11,782 bases of DNA from Actinomycetota bacterium. Its GTDB lineage: Bacteria; Actinomycetota; Geothermincolia; Fen-727; Anoxymicrobiaceae. The position numbers and the translations under genes are program-made. The notes beneath the pieces are model-generated. The model was not told the origin of the DNA and did not search any database. It saw only the letters and a list, made by a program, of their open reading frames with translations. The DNA lies in the NCBI GenBank assembly GCA_018894655.1, contig JAHIPE010000257.1, positions 1-11,782 on the forward strand. The letters are read 5' to 3'. This document shows positions 1-6,524 of this stretch, piece after piece (positions within the stretch are counted from its first letter, which is position 1; each line of letters begins with the position of its first letter).

Positions 1-267
1 AAGCTCGTGGTGATCCCTCGCTTCGAGGCCACATCCAAGCCGTGCTCGAAGTGCGGGTGGGTAAGGGGGGACCTCACGCTCTCGGACCGGACCTTCCACT
101 GCGAAGCCTGCGGGCACACCGCGGACCGGGACGACAACGCAGCGGACAACATACTATCGCTCGCCGTGAGTTCCACGGAGAGGGTAAACGGACGTGGAGA
201 GGACGTAAGACCTGCTGGTCTCAGCAGGCAGACCTTGATGAAGCGTCAATCAGAAGAAGTGGCATAG
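1..267 (+). CDS. tnpB: TnpB (OrfB) RNA-guided nuclease, C-terminal fragment
   Basis: The frame is open from base 1, so this is the C-terminal part of a longer gene. It carries the OrfB zinc ribbon: CSKCGW, then CEACGH about 20 residues later, followed by ADRDDNAADNIL, which contains the last acidic residue of the RuvC-like site. The tail has the VNGRGEDVRP stretch typical of TnpB C-termini. TnpB proteins are RNA-guided DNA nucleases (ancestors of Cas12) that help IS200/IS605 elements persist by cutting the vacated site. The RuvC-I and RuvC-II motifs lie outside the window, so whether the gene is intact cannot be judged. Its stop codon falls inside the right-end hairpin, which suggests the Y1-transposase type of element rather than the IS607 type. 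Family identity is secure; activity is unknown. Confidence 0.9.
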   Translation, partial: KLVVIPRFEATSKPCSKCGWVRGDLTLSDRTFHCEACGHTADRDDNAADNILSLAVSSTERVNGRGEDVRPAGLSRQTLMKRQSEEVA

Positions 268-290
268 AATGCCATATTCTGAGGAACGGT
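150..290 (+). ncRNA. Candidate TnpB guide RNA (omega/reRNA)
   Basis: In this family the guide RNA is made from the 3' end of tnpB through the right end of the element, and the flanking host DNA supplies the guide. Here that stretch holds a perfect 7-bp stem (211-217 with 222-228, loop GTCT) and a perfect 6-bp stem (260-265 with 269-274). The loop GTCT can also pair with AGAC at 230-233, giving an alternative fold. The guide would begin just after the element tip (275-288). The boundaries are approximate, and the call rests on position and these stems only. Confidence 0.35.
260..274. repeat. Right-end subterminal hairpin of the IS element
   Basis: TGGCAT (260-265), loop AGA, ATGCCA (269-274) form a perfect 6-bp inverted repeat. 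It overlaps the tnpB stop codon (TAG, 265-267). Single-strand transposases of the Y1 type recognise such hairpins near the element ends. Confidence 0.6.
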
Positions 291-859
291 ACGACGAGTA
301 CATCCTCCTGGAGAACCCCGGTGACGCGGCCGCGAACGTGGACATAACCTACATGACCCCGGAGGGGCCCGATCCGCAACCGGCCGTGAGCGTACCGGCA
401 GGCTCGCGAGTGACCGTCCACGTGAACGATGAGCTCCCGGACCGTGACGTCTCGGCGAAGGTGACGGCCGACCGGGGTATCGTCGTGGAGAGGGCGATGT
501 ACTGGAACAACGGGACCGGCAAGGGGGGCCACTGCGCGATAGCGACCCCCCAGCCCAGGCAGGAGTGCTTCCTGGCTGAGGGCTCCACGGACTGGGGCTT
601 CGACGAGTGGATACTGGTGCAGAACCCGAACGACACCGAGGCGAACGTGGGCGTGGAGTACATGACATCCGCGGGGCTGATGAACCGTGACGGGTTTACC
701 CTGGGAGCCGGGAGCAGGGTGTCCATCCACGTGAACTCGGACATACCGCCGATCGATACCTCGGCGTACGTGTTCTCCAACCTGCCGATCATCGCGGAGC
801 GCTCGATGTACTGGAACTCGCGAGGGGCGGGCCACGCATCTCAGGGGCTCATGCGCTGA
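269..859 (+). pseudogene. 3' remnant of a secreted repeat protein (DUF5719-like), disrupted by the IS element
   Basis: The reading frame carries one partial and one full copy of the ~100-residue repeat found intact in the gene at 6525-8147. The partial copy starts at about codon 290 (YDEYILLENPGDAAANV) and lacks the leading [WY]-x-LAEG block; the second begins at 566 with CFLAEGSTDWGFDEW. Both show the ERxMYWN block. There is no signal peptide, and the ATG at 269 lies inside the IS hairpin, so the true N-terminal part must be on the other side of the element. The host-derived part begins between 275 and 288. Translation could restart at this ATG after the tnpB stop at 267, but the product would stay in the cytoplasm and is unlikely to work. 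The last residues, GAGHASQGLMR, end like the intact paralogue (GGGHNSIGWSP). Confidence 0.7.
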
Positions 860-871
860 CGGGAGCCTGTA

Positions 872-900
872 CTGAAAACGCGGTGAAAATGGTTTAAGAT
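872..900 (+). promoter_or_regulatory. Possible promoter of the thioredoxin operon
   Basis: CTGAAA (872-877) and TAAGAT (895-900) are separated by 17 bases and each match the vegetative -35/-10 consensus at four of six positions. They lie just upstream of the thioredoxin RBS. The match is weak and is supported mainly by position. Confidence 0.3.
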
Positions 901-927
901 GGCGGAACAGAATGAAAGGGAGGAGAC

Positions 928-1251
928 ATGGGAGAGGTAGTGGAGATCGACGATAAGAGCTTCGAGGCGGAGATAATAAAAACAGAGAAACCGGCCCTGG
1001 TGGACTTCTGGGCGCCGTGGTGCGGGCCGTGCCGCATGATGCACCCCATTCTCGAGGGGCTGGCCAATGAGTACGAAGGCAAGGCGGTGATCGCCCGCTG
1101 CAACGTGGACGATAACCAGGAGTTGGCGGGCAGGTTCGACGTTACCGCGATTCCCACCCTGGTGATGTTCAAGGGCGGGCAGCAGGTCGACAAGATGATC
1201 GGGATCGTCTCGGCCGAAGACCTCGGGCAGCGATTGGACGCAAACTTGTGA
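928..1251 (+). CDS. trxA: Thioredoxin
   Basis: The 107-residue protein has the normal length and order of a classical thioredoxin. It has the WCGPC active site with redox cysteines C32 and C35, the preceding DFWAPW strand, buried D26, and the cis-proline loop AIPT at P76. It is cytoplasmic, with no signal peptide. It reduces disulfides in partner proteins and is re-reduced by a thioredoxin reductase not seen here. The ATG is preceded by the strong but close RBS GGGAGGAG (918-925). An extra Cys (C58) lies in the central strand region. The next gene starts 14 bases after the stop and encodes a radical SAM activase of the anaerobic ribonucleotide reductase type. This thioredoxin may therefore serve an anaerobic reductase, but that is inference from position. 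Confidence 0.95.
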   Translation: MGEVVEIDDKSFEAEIIKTEKPALVDFWAPWCGPCRMMHPILEGLANEYEGKAVIARCNVDDNQELAGRFDVTAIPTLVMFKGGQQVDKMIGIVSAEDLGQRLDANL

Positions 1252-1265
1252 GCGCGGATAGATAG

Positions 1266-2000
1266 GTGACTAGCCTGGAGGTAAAAGGTTTCATCCCTAG
1301 CACGATGCTCGACTGGGAGGGGATGCTGGCGTCCACGGTTTTCCTGCCGCTCTGCAACTTCAGGTGCCCCTACTGCCAGAACCCCGACCTGGTCCTGCAT
1401 CCCGAGAGGCTCCAGACGGTGCCGCTCTCTATCATCCGCGAGTTCCTGCGGGAGCGCGGGGGGTGGATAGAAGGCGTGTGCATCACCGGGGGGGAGCCCT
1501 GCCTGCACAAGGACCTGCCCGATTTCTGCTCCGCCATAAAGGCGGAGGGAGCGGGCGTCAAGCTGGATACCAACGGCAGTTTCCCGGAGATGCTGGAGGG
1601 GTTGATATCCAGCGGGCTTGTCGATTACGTGGCGATGGACGTAAAGGCGCCACTCGAGCCGTCCCCCTACAGGCTCGCCAGCGGCAATGACCAGCATAAC
1701 CTGCTCGACCGGGTCAGGGAAAGCATCGAGATAATACGGGAGTCAGGTGTTGAGCACGAGTTCCGGACCACCATCGTTCCCATGATGCACGGCCCGGGGG
1801 AGATAGAGAGGATCGCGGAGTACCTGCAGGGGGAGGAGCGTTACGTGCTCCAGCACTTTAGCCCCAAGGAGACACTCGACCCCAGGTTCTCCGAGCTATT
1901 ACCGTTTACCGAGGACGATATGCTGACAATGCTGAAGAAGGTGCAGGGATTCATCCCCGGAGCGGCGGTACGGGGAGCGCCCGCCGGGATGGAGCAGTAG
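1266..2000 (+). CDS. NrdG2-like radical SAM activating enzyme (anaerobic RNR activase family)
   Basis: The 244-residue protein carries the radical SAM cluster motif C30-x3-C34-x2-C37 in LCNFRCPYCQNP, the SAM-binding GGEP at 75-78, and the KLDTNGS and VDYVAMDVKAPL blocks typical of the NrdG2 family (TIGR02495 type). Members cleave S-adenosylmethionine with a 4Fe-4S cluster, and the family is annotated as making the glycyl radical of class III ribonucleotide reductase. The start is GTG at 1266: an in-frame TAG lies directly before it, and it gives the usual N-terminus (VKGFIPST..DW). No good RBS precedes it, so it probably relies on read-through from the thioredoxin gene 14 bases upstream. The DUF89 gene starts one base after its stop. 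No nrdD lies in the window, so its true target is open; other glycyl-radical enzymes are possible. Confidence 0.85.
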   Translation: MTSLEVKGFIPSTMLDWEGMLASTVFLPLCNFRCPYCQNPDLVLHPERLQTVPLSIIREFLRERGGWIEGVCITGGEPCLHKDLPDFCSAIKAEGAGVKLDTNGSFPEMLEGLISSGLVDYVAMDVKAPLEPSPYRLASGNDQHNLLDRVRESIEIIRESGVEHEFRTTIVPMMHGPGEIERIAEYLQGEERYVLQHFSPKETLDPRFSELLPFTEDDMLTMLKKVQGFIPGAAVRGAPAGMEQ

Positions 2001-2001
2001 A

Positions 2002-2868
2002 ATGGAGCTGTTTCCCGAGTGTTTCGCCTGCGCCATGAGGCAGGCCCTTGCGGCGGCCCGACTGGTCTCCGACGACGAGTCGTTCCACTACCAGTGCCTC
2101 ATCGAGGCGGCGAAGATACTCACCAGGGTGGAGCGGGACATGGCTCCTCCCCAGATGGGAGAGCACATCTACGGCATGGTCCGCGGGCTCTCCGGCAACC
2201 CCGACCCGTTCAGGGAGCAGAAGAAGGAGCAAAACCGGGTGGTGGAGGCGCTCCTTCCCTGGCTGAGGGAGACGGTGGCCGCCGCCGAGGATCCCATGCT
2301 GATGGCGATCAGGCTGGCGATAGCGGGCAATATCGTTGACCCCGGGGCCCAGGAGTCGTTTGACCTGGAGCGCAGCGTGACGGAGGCGGTGACGGGCGAG
2401 GCGAGTCTGGAGGCGTACCCGGAGTTCGTGGAGTCGCTGGATCGCGCGAAGACCGTGCTCTACATCGCCGACAACTGTGGCGAGATCGTCTTCGACCGGG
2501 TCCTGGTAGAGACGATGCTGTCGATGAGGGACGTGGACATCACCCTGGCGGTCCGTGGCGCGCCGATAATAAACGACGTGACCGAGGAGGACGCGCTGCA
2601 GGTCGGGATGCAGGACTTATGCTCCATCGTGTCCAGCGGGTCCAAGATGCCGGGCACGTTCCTGCCCCGGACCTCTGAGCGGTTCCGGGGGCTCTTCTAC
2701 TCCGCGGACCTGGTCATATCGAAGGGGCAGGGCAACTGGGAAACTCTTGAGGATTGCGACCGCGAGGTGTTCTTCCTGTTCCAGGTGAAGTGCCCGGTGG
2801 TGGCCAGGGTGAAGGAGTGCGAGGAAGGCATGCCCCTGCTCACCCGCTCCACGACTTCGCCATCTTGA
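2002..2868 (+). CDS. DUF89 family (ARMT1-like) metal-dependent phosphatase
   Basis: This 288-residue protein matches the short bacterial/archaeal DUF89 type. It has an N-terminal ECFACAMRQAL with paired Cys (C7, C10), then AGNIVD (N110, D113), IADNCGEIVFD (D157, N158, E161, D165), the INDVTEEDA block, and SADLVISKGQGNWE (D236, K241, N245). The conserved Asp/Asn residues bind a divalent metal. DUF89 proteins are damage-control phosphatases that remove phosphate from unwanted sugar or cofactor phosphates; the substrate here is unknown. The ATG follows the radical SAM stop by one base, with GGAG at 1991-1994, so translation is probably coupled. The last residues after GMPLLTR (STTSPS) do not look like the usual family C-terminus, and the stop codon lies at the edge of a palindromic repeat block, so the end may have been rewritten by that repeat. 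Confidence 0.88.
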   Translation: MELFPECFACAMRQALAAARLVSDDESFHYQCLIEAAKILTRVERDMAPPQMGEHIYGMVRGLSGNPDPFREQKKEQNRVVEALLPWLRETVAAAEDPMLMAIRLAIAGNIVDPGAQESFDLERSVTEAVTGEASLEAYPEFVESLDRAKTVLYIADNCGEIVFDRVLVETMLSMRDVDITLAVRGAPIINDVTEEDALQVGMQDLCSIVSSGSKMPGTFLPRTSERFRGLFYSADLVISKGQGNWETLEDCDREVFFLFQVKCPVVARVKECEEGMPLLTRSTTSPS

Positions 2869-2936
2869 GGGGCGCCCTCCTGTCGCCCTCCGGGGAGGCC
2901 CCGAACCTCCCCTCAAAGGGGGAGGATTTGAGGGGC
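2865..2936. repeat. REP-like palindromic block after the DUF89 gene
   Basis: A 9-base direct repeat TTGAGGGGC (2865-2873 and 2928-2936) bounds a run of inverted repeats. These are GAGGG/CCCTC (2867-2871, 2875-2879), CCTCC/GGAGG (2887-2891, 2894-2898), and GGGGAGG (2892-2898) able to pair with CCTCCCC (2906-2912), which can instead pair with GGGGAGG (2919-2925). No U-tract follows, so a classical terminator is not clear, though the structure could end or stabilise the upstream transcript. The DUF89 stop (2866-2868) is inside the first repeat. Confidence 0.6.
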
Positions 2937-2984
2937 ACGATTTGGGATATCTCAGCAGGCGCTTTCACGGAAGAAGTGTTAGTC

Positions 2985-4460
2985 ATGAATAAGATCGAGC
3001 TCAAAGACATTGAGCCGGAGAAGTGTTTTGTCGTGGAGGGTGAGAGTAAGATCCTGGAGTCATACGCAGCGTATCTGACTGATGAATCCAGAGTGGAGTG
3101 CCAGGCCGTGTCGGCTATCTATTTTCCGGAGAATACAGCCCAGGTGGTTGACGCAGTACAGAGAACAAGGGACCGGGGAGAACGAATAGTTGTCTCGGCA
3201 TCAAGAACGGGGGTTGCCGGCGGTGCGGCGGGAGTGGAGGACGCTTCGATCATAAGCCTTGAAAGAATGACCGCCCGGTTGGGTGATTGGCATTTCCAGG
3301 CCGGCGTGAAACTGGAAGACATGCAGAGTACCCAATCAGAGTATTACCCTGTAGATCCGACAGAGATGACAGCGTCACTGGGAGGGACAGTCGCAACCGA
3401 TGCGTCTGGAGCCAGAACGTATCATTACGGGTCAACACGGGATTTCATAGAGGCGCTTACGATCGTACTGGCTGACGGCAGGGTATTGAAGATCCGGAGA
3501 GGCGATACCGTTTGTGAGGATGGTGAGTTCGTCCTGCGGCACGGGTATGAGGAGATAATAGTTCCCGTTGTTGGGGTCAGGATGCCGCGGGTTAGGAATA
3601 CGGCGGGACTTTATTTGAAAGAGGACATGGACCTTGTGGATCTCTTTGTCGGTAGTGAGGGCACACTGGGAATAATCACAGAGGTCGAAACAGGAGCAGC
3701 GCGGTTACCCGAAGATCGCTTGTTTCTCATCGTATATGCCGGTACTGAGGATCAGGCCCTGGGGCTTGTTGAAGCCGTCAAGGCGGACGTTCGTCTCAAC
3801 TGTCTCGCGATAGAGTATCTTGGTCCCAATGCCGTTGCTCTTCTGCGTGATAACGAGACTTTTCCGAATCTTCCCGGGGATGTGGGATGCGCGGTTTATC
3901 TTGAAATCCTGATGGAGAACGAAGACGTCGAAGTGGCGATTGACGAAGCCCTGATCTCATGTGGACTGAATGTGGATGGGACATGGGCCGGGCTTGGTGA
4001 AAAGGACCTACACGAAATGAAGCGGTTTCGCCACATGGTTCCGGAGACGGTGAACGCCATTATCGGCCGGCGAAAAAAGGATATACACGGATTGCATAAA
4101 ATCGGCACCGACACGGCGGTGCCCGAGGGTAGGTTGAGGGAATTTATTTCGTTTGCCAGGTCCGCGATAGAGAAGGAGGGTTTGGAATACGTTGTCTTCG
4201 GGCATATAGGTGATAATCATTTGCATATCAATATGTTGCCCCGCTCTCTCGAGGAACTGGAAAAGGCAGAGGGTCTCCATCACAGGGTCGCCGAAGAATC
4301 CGTGAGACTTGGCGGAACGGTCAGTGCCGAGCACGGTGTCGGCCGGCTGAAAAAACATCTCCTGGAGATACAGTTCTCGGAAGATGAACTGAAGGCCATG
4401 AAAGCGGTCAAGAAAGCTCTTGATCCGGAAGGGGTGCTGAATCCCGGAGTGATATTCTAG
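2985..4460 (+). CDS. FAD-binding oxidoreductase, D-lactate/glycolate dehydrogenase (GlcD) type
   Basis: The 491-residue protein has the two domains of the vanillyl-alcohol-oxidase fold family. The N-terminal FAD-binding domain contains YPVDPTEMTASLGGTVATDA (P122 onward) and, later, GSEGTLGIITEVE. The C-terminal FAD-oxidase domain has GHIGDNHLHINML (H407, H412, H414), SAEHGVGRLK (H450) and the closing LDPEGVLNPGVIF. Such enzymes oxidise 2-hydroxyacids and pass electrons to a quinone, cytochrome or flavoprotein; the exact substrate cannot be read here. The start is ATG at 2985 with GGAAGAAG (2969-2976) upstream. The open frame reaches back to 2754 inside the DUF89 gene, but that part is out of character. 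Composition is odd: four sampled 60-base rows give 123 of 240 G+C against 156 of 240 in neighbours, and Tyr codons are mainly TAT (9 TAT, 4 TAC). It is probably horizontally acquired. No partner Fe-S subunit is adjacent. Confidence 0.88.
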   Translation: MNKIELKDIEPEKCFVVEGESKILESYAAYLTDESRVECQAVSAIYFPENTAQVVDAVQRTRDRGERIVVSASRTGVAGGAAGVEDASIISLERMTARLGDWHFQAGVKLEDMQSTQSEYYPVDPTEMTASLGGTVATDASGARTYHYGSTRDFIEALTIVLADGRVLKIRRGDTVCEDGEFVLRHGYEEIIVPVVGVRMPRVRNTAGLYLKEDMDLVDLFVGSEGTLGIITEVETGAARLPEDRLFLIVYAGTEDQALGLVEAVKADVRLNCLAIEYLGPNAVALLRDNETFPNLPGDVGCAVYLEILMENEDVEVAIDEALISCGLNVDGTWAGLGEKDLHEMKRFRHMVPETVNAIIGRRKKDIHGLHKIGTDTAVPEGRLREFISFARSAIEKEGLEYVVFGHIGDNHLHINMLPRSLEELEKAEGLHHRVAEESVRLGGTVSAEHGVGRLKKHLLEIQFSEDELKAMKAVKKALDPEGVLNPGVIF

Positions 4461-4475
4461 CTTGCGTTTGGTGCC

Positions 4476-4499
4476 TGCAACCTTTTGCAACCTTTTGCA
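4476..4499. repeat. Short tandem repeat GCAACCTTTT x2
   Basis: GCAACCTTTT occurs twice in a row (4477-4486, 4487-4496), followed by a third GCA, 16 bases after the dehydrogenase stop. It may mark a junction of the acquired segment. No function is visible. Confidence 0.6.
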
Positions 4500-4549
4500 C
4501 ACTACCGGACGTCCTACTGGTTCGGCAAAGCCCAAAGAGTTTCTGTGGT

Positions 4550-4586
4550 GTCGGGAATAGAATGCCATAGAAGTTCCGACTATAAT
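4550..4586 (+). promoter_or_regulatory. Candidate promoter and operator for the acyl-CoA synthetase gene
   Basis: A perfect -10 hexamer TATAAT lies at 4581-4586, 85 bases before the synthetase ATG. The best -35 at 17-base spacing (TAGAAT, 4558-4563) is weak. An inverted repeat, GTCGGGAA (4550-4557) against TTCCGAC (4574-4580) with one bulged G, covers the -35 region and abuts the -10. That is where a repressor operator would sit. The regulator cannot be named. Confidence 0.4.
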
Positions 4587-4671
4587 GGTAGGCACGTTGA
4601 CGAACCGTTGTGAATGGGATAGCGACAGGGATAAGGATCACCGGCAGGGCCGCAGGGAGAAAGGGGCGGTA

Positions 4672-6447
4672 ATGGACACCATAGGCGGCATGTTCAAGGA
4701 ACAGACGGAGAAGTACGGCGACCGAGCGATGATGAAATCGAAGGTGGACGGTGCCTGGAAGGAGATATCCTGGAACCAGTTCTACTCCAAGGCAAGGAAC
4801 CTCGGCCTGGGGCTTATCTCCCTGGGGGTTCAGCCCGGGGACCGGGTGGCGATTTTCTCGACCAACAGCCCGCAGTGGCAGATGAGCGACGTGGCCATAC
4901 TGTCGATAGGCGCCGCGGACGTGCCGCTGTACGCGACCATAACCGCCAAGCAGGCGGAGTACATCATATCCGACTCCGGGTCGCGGGTTATTTTCGTTGG
5001 GAGCGAGGAACACATGGACAGGGTTCTCCAGGTCAAGGACAACCTGCCCGAGCTCATAAAGATAGTCACCATGGACAACGCCGAGTCCGATAATCCCGAT
5101 GTAATCACCTTGGATGCGCTGATCAAGGTGGGCGAGGAGTACGCGGGCAAGGAGGAGTTCGACCGCCGCCTCGAGGCGGTCAAGCCGTACGACCTGTGCA
5201 GCATCGTCTACACATCCGGGACCACCGGTAACCCCAAGGGCGTAATGCTTACCCACGACAACTTCCTCTCCAACGTCAAGGCGGCTTCCAGCCTTATAAC
5301 GGTGAACGACACCGACGTCTGCCTGTCGTTCCTGCCCCTGAGCCACGTGCTGGAGCGGATGAGCGGCTACTACACATCGGTGTTTAACGGCGTGCTGATA
5401 GTCCACGCTCAGTCAATAGACACCCTGGTGGACGATCTGACCGATATCAGGCCCCACTGGATGGTGAGCGTGCCCCGTCTCTACGAGAAGGTCCACGCCG
5501 GTGTCCTGGCCAACGTCGAGAGCGAGTCCGAGTTCAAGCAGAAGGTGTTCAAGTGGGCGGTGGGCGTCGGCGGGGAGGTCAGCAAGCTGACCGTCAACCA
5601 CAAGCCCATACCTTTCGGCCTCAAGATAAAGCACAAGATAGCTAACAAGCTGGTCTTCTCCAAGATATACGAGAAGATGGGAGGGCGGCTGAGGTTCTTC
5701 GTGTCCGGAGGCGCCCCGCTGGCCAAGGAGATAGCAGAGTTCTTCCACGCCATGGGCATCCTCATCCTGGAGGGGTACGGGCTGACCGAGACATCCCCGG
5801 TCATAACCTGCAACCTGCCGGGCGCGGTCCGGTTCGGGACGGTAGGTCACCCGATACCGGATGTCGATGTCAAGATAGCCCCCGACGGCGAGATACTGGC
5901 CAAGGGTCCGAACATCATGAAGGGATACTGGAACCGGCCGGAGGAGACCGCGGAAGCTCTGGAAGGAGGCTGGCTCCACACCGGGGACATCGGCCACTTT
6001 GACGACGACGGGTTCCTCCACATAACCGACCGCAAGAAGGACCTTATCGTGACCGCGGGCGGGAAGAACGTCGCCCCGCAGAACATCGAGAACACCCTCA
6101 AGCTGAACAAGTACATCGATCAGGTATGTGTCATCGGTGACAGGCGCAAGTACCTGTCAGCGCTCATCGTGCCCAGCTTCGATGAGTTGGAGGCGTGGGC
6201 CAACAATGAGGGGATAGTCTTTGACGCCCGTGTCGCGCTACTGACGGACGATCGTGTTGACAAGCTCTACAGGGACATACTGGCGCAGGCGCTGGTGGAG
6301 TTCGACCGTCACGAGAGGGTGGTGAAGTTCACACTCCTGCCCGAGGAGATGACCGAAGCGTCCGGATTGCTCACTCCGACCCTGAAGGTAAAGAGAAAGG
6401 TGGTCACGGACAGGTTCGGCGAAGACATTGACAAGATGTACGAGTAG
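4672..6447 (+). CDS. Long-chain fatty acyl-CoA synthetase (AMP-forming)
   Basis: The 591-residue protein belongs to the adenylate-forming superfamily. It has the phosphate-binding loop YTSGTTGNPKG starting at Y180, the SFLPLSHVLERM block of bacterial long-chain synthetases, GYGLTETSP at about 368-376, TGD with D439, the DRKKDLIVTAGGKNVAPQNIE hinge region, and a C-terminal LTPTLKVKRK with the candidate catalytic lysine near K572. It activates a fatty acid with ATP to an acyl-adenylate and then to acyl-CoA, at or near the inner face of the membrane. The start is ATG at 4672 with AAGGGG (4661-4666); the open frame runs up to 4585 but has no RBS or family similarity there. AUA is its main Ile codon (23 AUA, 15 AUC, 3 AUU), and all 17 Tyr codons are TAC. 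It ends with two stops in a row. Chain-length preference is not readable. Confidence 0.93.
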   Translation: MDTIGGMFKEQTEKYGDRAMMKSKVDGAWKEISWNQFYSKARNLGLGLISLGVQPGDRVAIFSTNSPQWQMSDVAILSIGAADVPLYATITAKQAEYIISDSGSRVIFVGSEEHMDRVLQVKDNLPELIKIVTMDNAESDNPDVITLDALIKVGEEYAGKEEFDRRLEAVKPYDLCSIVYTSGTTGNPKGVMLTHDNFLSNVKAASSLITVNDTDVCLSFLPLSHVLERMSGYYTSVFNGVLIVHAQSIDTLVDDLTDIRPHWMVSVPRLYEKVHAGVLANVESESEFKQKVFKWAVGVGGEVSKLTVNHKPIPFGLKIKHKIANKLVFSKIYEKMGGRLRFFVSGGAPLAKEIAEFFHAMGILILEGYGLTETSPVITCNLPGAVRFGTVGHPIPDVDVKIAPDGEILAKGPNIMKGYWNRPEETAEALEGGWLHTGDIGHFDDDGFLHITDRKKDLIVTAGGKNVAPQNIENTLKLNKYIDQVCVIGDRRKYLSALIVPSFDELEAWANNEGIVFDARVALLTDDRVDKLYRDILAQALVEFDRHERVVKFTLLPEEMTEASGLLTPTLKVKRKVVTDRFGEDIDKMYE

Positions 6448-6456
6448 TAGCGGCCC

Positions 6457-6478
6457 CGGGCAGGCGGCCGCCGGCCCG
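6457..6478 (+). terminator. GC-rich hairpin after the acyl-CoA synthetase gene
   Basis: CGGGC (6457-6461) pairs with GCCCG (6474-6478), and inside it GGC (6463-6465) pairs with GCC (6470-6472) around GGCC. It lies 10 bases after the stop. No T-run follows, so it may be a weak terminator or only a transcript-end stabiliser. Confidence 0.4.
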
Positions 6479-6524
6479 TGATTACGGAGATGAGTACACG
6501 GAAACACACTCGAGGAGGAGCCAG

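Larger units (their letters stand above)
1..285 (+). mobile_element. Right end of an IS200/IS605-family insertion sequence
   Basis: This is the 3' part of an insertion sequence that runs off the left edge. It contains the tnpB C-terminus followed within a few bases by a perfect 6-bp hairpin (260-265 with 269-274), which is where IS200/IS605 elements carry their right-end hairpin. Sequence homologous to a host repeat-protein gene resumes by about 288, so the tip of the element lies between 275 and 288; 285 is a placeholder. The left end, and any tnpA transposase gene, are outside the window. Confidence 0.65.

Noticed and set aside
211..233. A full H-type pseudoknot in the candidate guide RNA
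   Set aside because: The loop-to-flank pairing exists on paper, but a single connecting base would have to cross a 7-bp stem, so the two pairings are more likely alternatives.
894..1697. A 267-codon open frame on the minus strand
   Set aside because: It is antisense to both the thioredoxin and radical SAM genes, whose catalytic motifs are unambiguous.
2754..2984. Upstream extension of the dehydrogenase frame into the DUF89 gene
   Set aside because: It overlaps DUF89 coding sequence and the palindromic block, has no family similarity, and a good ATG with an RBS exists at 2985.
264..4569. A 13-base exact match between the IS hairpin (264-276) and the synthetase promoter region (4557-4569)
   Set aside because: The flanks do not match, and one 13-base match is about what chance gives for a window this long, so I do not read it as a second element end.
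4585..4671. Upstream extension of the acyl-CoA synthetase frame
   Set aside because: The added 29 residues are basic and unlike the family N-terminus; the ATG at 4672 has an RBS and a normal start.
4408..5406. A 332-codon open frame on the minus strand across the acyl-CoA synthetase start
   Set aside because: It is antisense to a confidently recognised enzyme and shows no family motif.
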